From Heracleum sosnowskyi (lineage: Eukaryota; Streptophyta; Magnoliopsida; Apiales; Apiaceae), in assembly GCA_030848705.1 (NCBI GenBank), contig CM061235.1, positions 131,757,228-131,821,227 of the forward strand: 64,000 nt of DNA, written 5' to 3'. Every line of letters begins with the position of its first letter. Position 1 is the first letter of the stretch. This document shows, piece after piece, positions 23,140 through 32,829 of this stretch. A model generated the notes under the pieces. That model searched no databases and was not told where the DNA came from. It saw nothing but the letters and a program-made list of their open reading frames with translations. A program made the position numbers and the translations under genes.

Positions 23140-23646
23140 CCAACAACTCTTTTATGACGGAAAAATTGTCGTATATTTTTTTACGACGGAATACATATCC
23201 GTCGTAAGTTAAGAACGACAACATTTTTTCTTAAAAAATGTTAATTTACTTTTCACTTAAATTTAATGAGAATAAAATATTAAAATATTTAACTTACGAT
23301 GGAATAAATATTCGTCGTAAGTTAAAAACGACATCGTGGACAGATTTACTTTTTTTCCCCAATTTTTTGGCGCTAAATTTTATAAATAAAATAATTAACT
23401 TACGACAAAAATGTTTTTCATTTGTAATTCTGTCATAAGTTCGGCGCAGCCAAAAATTCCGTCGTAAGTTTTTCGTCGTAAATGGTCAGATTAACGACGG
23501 ATTTGTAATTCCGTCATAAGCTCGGCGCGCCTAGCAATTTCATCATAAGTTTTTCGTCGTAAATGGTCACATTTATGACAGATTTGTAATTCCGTCATAA
23601 GTTCGGCGCGCCCAGCGGTTCCATCATAAGTTTTCCGTCATAATTG
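23140..23646. repeat. Right subterminal repeats of the outer CACTA
   Basis: Many CGTCGTAAGTT or CCGTCATAAG motifs in both orientations. From about 23440 an 81-bp unit repeats (AATGGTCAG at 23481, AATGGTCAC at 23562) with the GC-rich word TCGGCGCGCC. These match the left subterminal region (CGTCATAAG words), tying the two ends to one element. Confidence 0.8.
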
Positions 23647-24269
23647 CACTACTAGAAAACAGTCAATAGACATCGGCTAAAAACCGATGTCTGGCAACTT
23701 TTCAACCGATGTCTTTGTCAGTGTAGAGAAAGGTCCATGTCTTTGACATCGGTTTTAAGCCGATGTCTAAAATACTTTTTGACATCGTTTCTCGACAACC
23801 AACTGATGTCTAAGACTCTATAGACATCAGTCTGAAACTATTGTCTAAGATTCTATAGACATCATTCTTTAACTGATGTCTAAGACTACTTATGACATCA
23901 GTCAAAAATTGATGTCTAAAATACTACAAGACAACTCTTGTGTATGATCTTTAACATCAGTTCTACAATAAAAAAAACGATGTTACTATGTTTCAATTAC
24001 ACCAGTTTATTTATTTCAGTTCCTTTAACTGATGTATAATTGAACAACAATATCAACCAAATCAATACCATAAAACCTTGCCAAAACCAAGAACAAGCCT
24101 ATAATGGCCGCATAAAATAACAAAAAACATTCAACAAAAATAAAGGCACATCGGCCATAACATTTCATCTCACAATTTCTTGCATACCATTTGGCATAAC
24201 ATATCAACACAAAAATCATCCACTTTCCACATTCTACATATCATCCACCTTAGACTAGGCTAGAAAACC

Positions 24270-24660
24270 AACAAAAGGAACCAAATTGTTTAGGTTGTTC
24301 GCTAAAGAAGTCTGTTGCTGCTTGAAGCTCTGCCACACTGAGGATCTTTGTGTCTATTGGGATTCTGCTCTTCCTAGAGAAACTTCTTTGAGATATTCTC
24401 ATAGTTCTGGTTCGAAAAGGTCGCAAATACTTTGGATTAATCAGAGGAGGAGAACTAATAGTTGATACTTCTGAGCTATCCTCTGGAGCAGTGGAAGAGA
24501 ACTCTTGAACCAGCAGAAAGAATTAGTCAGATAATTAGTATTATGCTATTGTAGCCCTTCAGAATAAGAAAGACCATAAGAAAAATTTAATGTCACCTAT
24601 GGCTGTATTGACTGGAAGAGACTGCCACGAGCTATGATTGCCATCCAAGTGTCTCAGCCT
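24270..24660 (-). pseudogene. Captured fragment, probable LRR receptor kinase (STRUBBELIG-family-like) juxtamembrane exon
   Basis: On the minus strand a frame from about 24508 down to 24275 reads Ser/Pro-rich sequence, then basic RTRTMRISQRSFSRKSR, then TKILSVAELQAATDFFSEQ. The last part resembles the start of the kinase region of LRR-V/SRF kinases, where a (V/I)A(E/S)LQ.AT.SFS signature precedes the glycine loop. The match stops there, so no kinase domain follows. A second possible exon (about 24672-24600, RRLRHLDGNHSSWQSLP) is spliced upstream. Family assignment is from memory of the motif and is moderate. Confidence 0.45.
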
Positions 24661-25032
24661 TCTTCCCCTATGTTGAATACGGTCCACAGCAAAGAAAACA
24701 GATAAATCAATGATGAGTATAGTCTCCTATAAGCAACATTTACTGTAAGCAAATCAATTATTTGTATTATTGCATGGAAATAGTGATGTTCTAGATTTAG
24801 AACTAGTGCTGTTTAAGATTTAGATCTCAAAAAGAGAATTTATGTGACTAACCAATTACAATTATCAGAATGGTCAAAGCGACAAATATTACAGAATGGT
24901 TGGATTATATATAGTTTCATGTCCAGTAGCTTTCGTCAGCAAACTAACAGTAACTTAAACTCACATATGTATATGACTTTAAAAAGAGCAGATTATCTTG
25001 ATATTAACCTTGCTACTTTCCTCCGTTACTTA

Positions 25033-25122
25033 CCATCAACATGATCTGCATGATGATCATGAGTAACATACACGACTAACTTTCTGGGCAAAGCAGCAAC
25101 AACATCCCTAAACTGATTGCTC
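25033..25122 (-). pseudogene. Captured fragment of a metallo-beta-lactamase-fold hydrolase
   Basis: The minus-strand frame reads QFRDVVAALPRKLVVYVTHD followed by HHADHVDG and a GTAAG donor. H-H-A-D-H is the zinc-binding HxHxDH signature of the metallo-beta-lactamase fold, and the strand before it (LVVYVTH) is the standard preceding beta strand. Only this one exon is visible. A frame in the same strand at about 26350-26228 (NPLDDNVIPVVEELRRRLPL) could be another exon of the same or a different gene; I could not assign it. Confidence 0.6.
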
Positions 25123-25615
25123 AAAAATCATTACACATATGTCAGATGATGAAGAAAATGTGAGACTTGATACATTTAAATCAGACTATTGAAACTTAGC
25201 ACGTGAAGTTATTGAATTCTACAGACATGAAACATTTACTGTCTACTGTCTCATCTTCTTCTATAAGCAAGAAGCTATCTACAGTCTCCTCTTCTTCTAT
25301 TGTAAGAGTAGTAGGACATGCAATATTTACTGTCTAAAGCTCAATAGTTTTCTGAAGATTCTTATTGTCTATAAATAAACTTTGGTATCCTCGTGATATT
25401 TAGAGTCATTTCAAAAAATGAAAAGACACCACAAACAACATTTCATGGAGTGTAGGGTCATTTGAAAAAATGTGAGAATTAGAAAATAAACAAACAGTTT
25501 ATGGGGTGTTAATAAACTCTGGTGTTTGTTGTTGGATTCCAGAAGTTTCAGTTAAAGCAGCATCAAAGTAATAGTAGAAGAACTTCTGTAATATTAACAT
25601 GTTGAGGAGCTTACG

Positions 25616-26180
25616 TCAACTGATGGTGTTGCTTCTGAAGGCATAGAAGAGGGCATACATCTTTCCAAAGGTGCAACATTTTTTACAAACGGGTGCTCCA
25701 GCAACAGAGCAGCAGAAGGGCGGTCTGATGGGTTACGCTGGATTGCAGGAAAGCTCCTTGCTATTTCCAATCTTGAACATAGCAGCGACCTTAGGAAAAT
25801 ACGAATAAATGATGTCCATGTAAAAGATCAAGTAAAGCCACTGATTAGCATAAAAATTACATAAGCACCAGTTAGTGACTTGGTAAATAATGTGAGGTGA
25901 TATATATTATGCAGTTCCACATATAATCACTATGAACTAACCCCCTCAAATTCACTCCAAGGTGGTTTTGTTGTTTCCATTTCCAAAACAGTGCACCCAA
26001 GACTCCATATATCGACAACTAGGTTGCAGGCATTTGAGTTCTTTATGATCTAATAAAAATTCTAAGCTTTAATGTATCGAAAATATATGCATAAAGTAAT
26101 TAAAGCAACAAATTTCACAATTCAGCTTACTTCTGGTGTCATCCAGTAAGGGCTTCCCTTCAATGATAATGGTCATGATG
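25616..26180 (-). pseudogene. Captured exons of a YODA-like MAP kinase kinase kinase
   Basis: Three minus-strand exon pieces occur in the correct gene order. At 26180-26127 is the activation-loop end (LSLKGSPYWMTPE, kinase subdomain VIII), with an in-frame TGA just before it. At about 26052-25945 is DIWSLGCTVLEMETTKPPWS (subdomains IX-X). At about 25790-25620 is AAMFKIGNSKELPAI joined to RNPSDRPSAALLLEHPFVKN (subdomains X-XI) and a C-terminal stretch APLERCMPSS. Compared with intact MAPKKKs, a stretch between PAI and RNPSDRPS is missing, and the N-lobe is absent. Introns with plausible splice sites remain, so capture was from genomic DNA. Confidence 0.85.
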
Positions 26181-26717
26181 GTCCAGCAATCTACAGATTA
26201 TTCACGGTGAAAAAGATCAAAGGATTGAATGCAGTCCACTTTATTCCAGGGTGATCTTCTCGGGTATTGTTTAGTAAAGGCAACCGCCTCCGTAATTCTT
26301 CAACAACTGGGATGACGTTATCATCTAGTGGATTTCTAAGTAAAACCTATTAGTAAATAATGCATTGCAAAATCATTATAAAAAGGGTAAATTAGCAATA
26401 CAGTATCCTAATATCCAAATAAATTAACCCCATCGGTCCACCCTAACCATCAATCATCGCGGAAAGTAGTACATATTAAGCTCACGAGCATTATATAAAT
26501 CAGAGTTATATGGTAAGCAAGAAATCAAACACAAATTAAAATCAAACACATACTTCTTCCGCGGTAATAATTGCCTTGATATGCTGCCAACACAAAAAAA
26601 CAAAACAAACATCAAACACAAATTTCAAAACCCAACAAAATCCAAATATAACCCTTATGTCCACACATACATTTACACACCCACACGGGCACGTTCCACT
26701 TAAACTAATTTGTATTC

Positions 26718-26764
26718 AGAGAGAGAGAGAGAGAGAGAGATAGAGAGAGAGAGACAGAGAGATA

Positions 26765-26808
<44 letters not shown>

Positions 26809-26823
26809 AATAACGATTCGATT

Positions 26824-26872
<49 letters not shown>
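26718..26872. repeat. (GA)n microsatellite
   Basis: Two long GAGAGA runs (about 26718-26805 and 26830-26871) separated by the short word TTCAATAACGATTCGATTAA, which then recurs after the second run. The resulting RERERE open frame on the plus strand is spurious. Read on the minus strand, with the flanking 26880-27000, it looks like a CT-rich plant 5' leader for the captured gene pieces. Confidence 0.85.
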
Positions 26873-26874
<2 letters not shown>

Positions 26875-27373
26875 AATACCGATTCGATTAACTTGAGCTT
26901 CGATTTGAAAGAGATGGTGGAGGAGTTCGATTAGGGTTCTTCAAAGGGGTGTGAATTCGAGATAAGTGAGGTGAGGTCGAGAGAGGTGTGTGAGGGTTTT
27001 TGTTTAATTGTTTTTTACTAAGATTTATTTTTGTTTTAGTAAAAACTGGGGAAAAGGGGCAGGGAAAAGGGGGGGATGGTGGGGAAATTGGGGGGAAGAT
27101 TTGGGGAAGAAAAATTGGCTAAGGGGGGAAATTTGTAGATGGAAAAAAAGGCAAAGAGGGGAAAGTATTAGCGGGCGCGAATGTTTTTTTAAAGATAACG
27201 TTTAGACATCGGTTAAGATATAATCTGATGTTGTAACAATACAAAGACATCAGTTATTTTTATACTGATGTTAATAAAGTTCTTTTACATCGGTGGCATC
27301 ATAAACCGATGTTATATGTGCGATGTCTATTGACAGTTTTCTAGTAGTGTTGGCCAGATTTGTTGTAGTGTTT

Positions 27374-27743
27374 AGCCCCCACAAATCCGCAATCATAAAA
27401 TTCTAGATCTGTCTCTGTCCCTGAGTACTGCAGATTTCATGAAAATTATACAAACTACATGCACGATTAGATTGTTTGATCAACTCAAACAGCTTGCACT
27501 CTAAACTCGCCCAGCGATCGATGTTTATATACAAACAAAACTACCGATAAGTTATATAATTCACAATGCTTACTGAGTTATGCCGAATTTCGATTTGTTT
27601 TTTATTTTTACTTTTAATTGTAAGTAGTATCTGGTTTAAATTCGATCCAAACAAATATGAACAGCTATATAAGTGATGGTTAGATTTTTAGATTTTTTAC
27701 ATTAGAATCGATCTCCCCACCCACACATTGGCATAACTATTTA
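27374..27743. other. Intergenic spacer after the CACTA complex
   Basis: No gene seen. It ends in the 10-base MULE target duplication TAACTATTTA (27734-27743). Confidence 0.5.
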
Positions 27744-28842
27744 GGGTCTAACTCTAGTGAGAACCAATATTAAAGTGAGAACTAATGCACACCTCTGATT
27801 CAAACATGTCACGGTGGCATTTTTGAAAATTTTACAAACTTTAAGACTAGACATATATATGACAACATATATAAACACATACAGTAACACACATCCCAAT
27901 CAAACCTCCTCTCCTACTCCACCAGTACTTCGAAGTCATCGACGACAACCACCTTAAACCGCCATTTCCATCATCGATCTTTTTTTCCTAACACCTTAAT
28001 TCATTACATAGATTTTCAATTTTCATCAATAATCACCACCATCATCGCCTCAGTTCATTACCAATCACCATCATCAGTTTCTCCGTTCGCCATAATCACT
28101 TCAAAACACTTAGAATCAACACCCTGATATTCACCTATATCATAATGTGTTCTCTCTTTTACTTCTATACAATTCAGATCCACATTAGTCGTGAATTTTG
28201 GCAGATCGATCATTTGTTTATAACTACAACAGTAACCAGGTGATTTTCTATGAAAATTGTTTATATTTTTTTAGTTTACATTCTAAATCATCAACTTTTA
28301 AACACAAATCACCAACTTTTATACAAAAATCACCATTTGCAATTGCAAAAATCACCAAAAATAAGTGATTTTGTGACATAAAATAAGTGATTTGGTTCGA
28401 GTTATCAGGTGATTTACGGAACCATCATAGGTGATTTGTATTTAGATCACCGATCAACTACTTCATATTTTTAAAAGAATTTTTCAACAACGTTTTACAT
28501 CCTAAGGTGGAAAGAGAAAAAAAATTAGAAGATAGATAAATCAAAGAATAAAAAAAAAAAAAAATGAATGTCTCAAATTGCAATAAGATGACGATTGGAG
28601 ATGGATGTTAGATACACGTCATATATAGATGAGCCTGTTTAGAGAGAGAAAGAGTCTGAAGATGTAAAGAAGAACAGAGTAGCTTGTGGTGAATATAAAA
28701 AACGAAAGAGAAAATGCCTTTTTGTATATTAAAGTATTTAAAAATAACTAACGGCTGAGATTTTTTAACAAGAATATATTTTTGTGACTGAGATTAGATC
28801 TCAGTTCTCATTCTAATCAAAGTTCTCATTTGAACACATCCC
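27744..28842. mobile_element. Non-autonomous Mutator-like element (MULE)
   Basis: The 1099-bp segment is flanked by the exact 10-base duplication TAACTATTTA (27734-27743 and 28843-28852), in the 9-11 base range of MULEs. The ends are imperfectly inverted: GGGTCTAACTCTAGTGAGAA at left, and the complement of the right end reads GGGATGTGTTCAAATGAGAA; further GTGAGAAC/ATGAGAAC words continue inside. No transposase is recognised. The interior has ATCACC-rich sequence without an exon-like frame. Confidence 0.8.
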
Positions 28843-28852
28843 TAACTATTTA

Positions 28853-29306
28853 TACAATTAAACGCTGATGTATATTAAAATCTATCCTTTGTCCCGGGAG
28901 AAAACTTGGCACCGAAGGAAAGAGACGCTGATGCAAAAGAATAGTTAAAGCTGTTATCCGAAAGAATAACAAACGGTGTTATCTCCCTAAATAAGACATC
29001 ATTTAGCACATAGACATATATAGCACTCTCCACGCAGACCAGCCTGGCCCTTTTGGCAGCGCGGGCTCAAAATAAACTGTTCTTCAAAAGTAATCGCTGA
29101 TATTTTACGAACATCTTTAGAAAGTCTTCAAAAAATAGGAAAGTAAAAGGGATCAGTTGCCCATGGATTTCTAGACGCTCGATTACTGATCCAATTTTGT
29201 TGAAATTAAATCAAAACTTATTTTTATTAGAGAATAAAAAGCTAGTTATGAATTTAAGGGTACAATAGTACTATGCTAGAAACATATGTTTAGGCACTTG
29301 GTAGTA
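28853..29306. other. Intergenic spacer
   Basis: About 450 bases of ordinary sequence. A slightly GC-richer patch near 29035-29080 has no recognisable frame or motif. Confidence 0.4.
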
Positions 29307-29833
29307 CTAGCCGATAACCCGTGCGAAACACGGGTCAAAATTAAAATAGTAATTAAACTTGGATGAAATTCAAAAAAATAAATTAAATCAATAAATTTTT
29401 AAATTACGTAGTTATAGGGAATTGAACCCGGTGTGAAACCCAAAAAATTAAATCAAATAAATAAATTTTGTTTAATCATATAGTTATAGGAAATCGAACC
29501 TGAATTTTGTGTTAACCAAATTTGGTACTTTGGTACTTTGGTATCGCGCACCATTTTCACATTGTGTTGATTATTAATAAAGAGTCTAAGATTAAAATAG
29601 TAATCGAACCTGGATGACATTCAAAAAAATGAATTATATCAATAAATCTTTAAATTACGTAGTTTTAGGGAATCGAACCCGTGGTGCAACCAAATAAATT
29701 AAATCAAATAAATAAATTTTGTTTAATCATGTAGTTGTAGGGAATTGAACCTGAATTTTGTGTTAACCAAATTTGATACTTTGGTACTACGCACCATTTT
29801 CATATTGTTTTGCTTATTAATAAAGAGTATAAA
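29307..29833 (-). mobile_element. Helitron, family C, with internal duplication
   Basis: On the minus strand the 3' end is the hairpin CCCGTGTTTCGCACGGG then TTATCGG and CTAG (29307-29310) followed by T. The 5' side near 29833 is a slightly worn TATACTCTTTATTAATAAGC, matching the clean family C start at 39348. A unit of about 253 bases is duplicated inside: AAAATAGTAAT at about 29342 and again near 29595. Confidence 0.75.
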
Positions 29834-29960
29834 TATGAACAAATGGAAAAATCGACAAAAATAACTTCTTTCGAAGTATTATTAACTAAAATGACCACTT
29901 TAAAATAAGTGGCAAACTTTAACCGTTTCAATACATAACCATCAAATGCGTATTCCATAT

Positions 29961-30730
29961 ACTGGCTTATAGCTCGTGCGATGCACGGTTACTTAAATTT
30001 TATTTATAATTATTTTGTTTATAATTATAATTTTATTACTCATGCAACACACGATTGTTTTTTTAATATTTATAATTATATTTATTTATGAATATTTTAA
30101 TATTTAAAAGTTATTAGTTTACATGATTAAATTATTATAAAAAAAGATTTAGCCAAAAAAATTATTGTTAAAAATTTGATATTTATTATATTTTACACGC
30201 TCAATTTAATATTTGTTTATATTGAGTTATAAAAATTAGATTTTGCCAATTTTATAGTCCACATGAAATTCATACAATAATCTTTAATTTAGTTGCGGTT
30301 TAATAGTTCTTTTTCAATTAAAAACTATTCTAAAACTAAAAAGAGAATAAAGTGACGAAATTTAATGTTGAGAATTCTATTCGATTTAGGAAATCTACTT
30401 ATATGTATTTTAGATTATTAGAATACCATTTATTAATCAAATACAGTTTTTAATGTTAAATCTAACGGTTTTCACCTATCTATTTAACATTAAACGATTT
30501 TTATTATTTTGGTATTAAATGAGTTTCCTTATTTAATTACAACTATTTTTATGTTTTGACTTTTTAGAAAATCCAATCCTAATATAATATCTTTTAACTT
30601 ATATCATTTTTAGATAATAACTTGTTTTTATATGATATAATCTTGATCATGTATTTTTAAAAGTATTGGATCTAACGGTTGAGAATGTTTTGGCGGTATT
30701 TAGGACCAAACTACCATGATAACATCATTA
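29961..30730 (-). mobile_element. Helitron remnant, minus strand
   Basis: The terminal hairpin CCGTGCATCGCACG followed by AGCTATAAGCCAG on the minus strand matches the family B end, with CTAG changed to CCAG. Near 30660-30715 the sequence GGATCTAACGGTTGAGAA and AGGACCAAACTA resembles the region just inside a family B 5' end. The first bases of that end are not recognisable. Confidence 0.5.
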
Positions 30731-30952
30731 ATTTTTCTTAATATTTATAATTTATAATTTTTTTAAATATTTATTGCTAAAATATAATATACTCTTTTTT
30801 GTAATATGTTAAAGATGCGGGAACTTTGAACTTTTGAGAAAATAAATTATCAATTAAAATATAATTTTTTTTGTTTGTTCTTTTTTTAAAGTAGTACACC
30901 GTGATCAAAATTCTGTATAAATTTCATTTTTTTATAGTATATCCTGTAAATA

Positions 30953-31110
30953 TCTATGTTATTATATTAAAGACTAATTAATGAAAGCTTCCTTATAAGT
31001 TTGGTCGCTTTGTTTGATCACTCAATCCATAATCGTTGAATCTTTCAAATTAAATTGTTGAAAAATGTTAGATATAACAGTAAAATTATCCTGTAGAATG
31101 ATCTAAGGTT
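30953..31110 (+). mobile_element. Helitron 5' end, truncated
   Basis: A|TCTATGTTATTATATTAAAG then ACTAATTAATGAAAGC, similar in order and content to the family B start at 53181 (TCTATACTATTATATTAAAG). Similarity continues through a CAATCCATAATCGTTGAATC region. No 3' terminus was found; the Copia remnant lies immediately downstream. Confidence 0.5.
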
Positions 31111-31119
31111 TGAATCTAC

Positions 31120-31795
31120 CAACAACATATTAAAATTTATAGGTTAAGACAAAATTTAGTTTATTTTTCGCAGAGAGAGCTAAGGACATCGAACACTTCC
31201 ACTCATTGAAATTGTCGCCGTTCAATGCAGCGGACACAAGAATTTGTCCCGGATGATCCGACGGATGCCGATAAAGAGGATGGCTCGCCTCTAACACAAG
31301 TGAATGAGAATCACTTTCAAGATCAGCAGATGTATTAGTAGTATCAGCTTGAGTTTCAGTAGCAGTTGGAGTTTCTTCAACTATAGCCATAAGTGTTTGA
31401 CGAAATGTCTAAAAGAGTATAAACTGATACACTCAACAGAATTGAAAGATTTGAGAAGATTGTGAAAAACTAAACTTGATTTGAACTAATCGATTAACGA
31501 AATGATGAAGAAATGATATGATTCGATGAAGAATGAAAGAAAAATGAAGGATAAACGAAGAAGATTGATGAAGTATAAAGCTCGGATGAAGCTTTAATGG
31601 CGGAAGTAGATCTAACTAACTCTCATTTTGCTCTGATACCATGTAAGAAGATGAAATTGTAAATTGAATTCTGAAAAATTCTCATTGAAATGGAAAATGA
31701 AATGTACAACTCAATATATACAAGTAACTCTACACTTCTAACTAACTCTACACTTCTCTAACTAACTTTAAGAAGCTAAAAGTACATATCTACCA
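31120..31795 (-). mobile_element. Copia remnant on the minus strand: LTR, primer-binding site and gag start
   Basis: Read on the minus strand: a 154-base LTR (31795-31642) that begins TGGTAGATATG and ends TTCTTACA, then the exact primer-binding site TGGTATCAGAG (31641-31631), about 240 bases of leader, then the gag start at 31390. The element breaks off near 31120, so pol and the other LTR are missing. No matching target duplication was found. Confidence 0.75.
31130..31390 (-). pseudogene. gag: Truncated Copia gag N-terminus
   Basis: An 86-codon frame starts MAIVEETPTATETQ and contains HPLYRHPSDHPGQILVSAAL followed by GDNFNEWKCSMSLALSAKNK. That is the conserved N-terminal gag block (Retrotran_gag_3-like) of plant Copia elements. 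It loses similarity after KNKL and stops. It lies about 250 bases inside its own LTR and primer-binding site. It is not a functional gene. Confidence 0.75.
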
Positions 31796-31810
31796 TTGGT
31801 GTATATGTGC

Positions 31811-32213
31811 GTGTTTGGGATATCATAAAAAGGTTGACTTATAACTTAAAATGAGTAAGTGTCATATAAGTGATAAATTGATGAATTCTTATAAGTTATA
31901 CGGATGTTTGGATAAATTTACTTATAAGTTAGTGAAGAATTTGCTAAATTAAATTTGAAAAAATAATTTTTAAATAAAATGATTTCAACACTTGTATTTT
32001 AAATTAAAAAAATATTTAAAAACACAAATGTAAAAATATAAAACATTAGAAAAATAAAGAAATCAAAGAATAAATTGATAAGTTAAATAAAATGTTGGTG
32101 ATTTCTAACATTCAACTTATCGATTTATAAGTTATAAGTTATCAAATAAGCTGAGTACACAAATAACGCTCTTATCAACTTGTAATGTATAAGTTGATGT
32201 GGCCAAACAGGGC
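31811..32213. mobile_element. MITE, family D copy 1
   Basis: GTGTTTGGG at the left and the complement of CCAAACAGGGC at the right enclose AT-rich sequence dominated by CTTATAAGTT, GATAAGTTGAA and ACTTATAAC words in both orientations. Two other copies lie at 44040-44440 and 57563-58048. The TIR beginning G(G)GCxTGTTTGG is a common plant MITE end; the superfamily is not fixed here because no clear target duplication was found. Confidence 0.65.
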
Positions 32214-32829
32214 CTATATCTAACGTGCCTTCAATCTCTGGCCTCTTGAGCTCTGATTGCAAGGTTTTAATCTCTTCCCTTATGAATGTTTAAATTTGTT
32301 TTGCTAAATGATCTTCAAACGGGAGCCGCTCATTGTCTAGCTCGGGTTTCACGTTCATCAGATTGTGTTTTCAATGCTGGTAGTATCTCTGCTGCTATGC
32401 AATCTACTGTAACAGATGGTCTGTTTTGTTGATTGAAGTCACCACGTTTTATTTATATATAAAAAAAAGAACTAGAATAACGTAATATGTGTAGTCTGAT
32501 ACTCTATTTACTCGTTACTGTACTTTCTCTCATTCTTATTTTTTCTAAATTTTTTACTCAAATCATATCCCAAATAGTATAACTATGCGGCTCTGAACTA
32601 ACTCGTTCCTAATTTTCACTACCAACTAATTACATCATCTTTAGCCAATCACCAATCCTCCCTCCCTTTTAAAACACTCTACTCATTCTCTCAACTCTCT
32701 TAACTCTCTCTGCACACAACAATCTCCATATCAACTCTCAAATAATCAAACCAACAAAAACTAAATGCAACCCTCTTCATAATCCTCCAAAATCACATTC
32801 TGGGAACTCTTTGGTTTTGCCAAAAACCA
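32214..32829. promoter_or_regulatory. Upstream region of the receptor-like kinase
   Basis: Contains an exon-like minus-strand piece near 32230-32400 of unknown origin. Nearer the gene is a C/T-rich stretch (32655-32715) typical of a plant leader. No single TATA box stands out. Confidence 0.35.

Larger units (their letters stand above)
23647..27349. mobile_element. Inner CACTA transposon carrying pieces of several host genes (Pack-CACTA)
   Basis: The inverted ends are CACTACTAGAAAACAGTCAA at 23647 and the complement of CACTACTAGAAAACTG at 27334-27349. The exact 3-base duplication TTG is at 23644-23646 and 27350-27352. Subterminal repeats with GACATC(G/A)GTT and its complement (A)AC(C/T)GATGTC line both ends (23670-24010 and 27204-27335). 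The 3703-bp element contains no recognisable transposase. Its interior holds exon fragments of at least three unrelated host genes, all on the minus strand, with a CT-rich leader-like block at the upstream side. It sits inside the outer CACTA, 21 bases from that element's right end. Confidence 0.92.
12269..27370. mobile_element. Outer CACTA transposon with captured gene exons (Pack-CACTA), host to three later insertions
   Basis: The termini are inverted: CACTACAACAAATCTGG at 12269-12285 and its complement CCAGATTTGTTGTAGTG at 27354-27370. They are flanked by the 3-base duplication TTT (12266-12268 and 27371-27373), as expected for CACTA elements. Subterminal repeats of the CGTCGTAAGTT type occur at both ends (12300-12560 and about 23140-23646). 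Removing the nested Copia and the second CACTA with their target duplications leaves about 5.6 kb; removing the small TR-GAG as well leaves about 4.4 kb. No transposase was recognised. Instead, a minus-strand host-gene fragment fills 19084-22440. The last 21 bases of the element lie beyond the inner CACTA. Confidence 0.85.

Noticed and set aside
26710..26934. RERERE-rich open frame
   Set aside because: Pure translation of a GA microsatellite.
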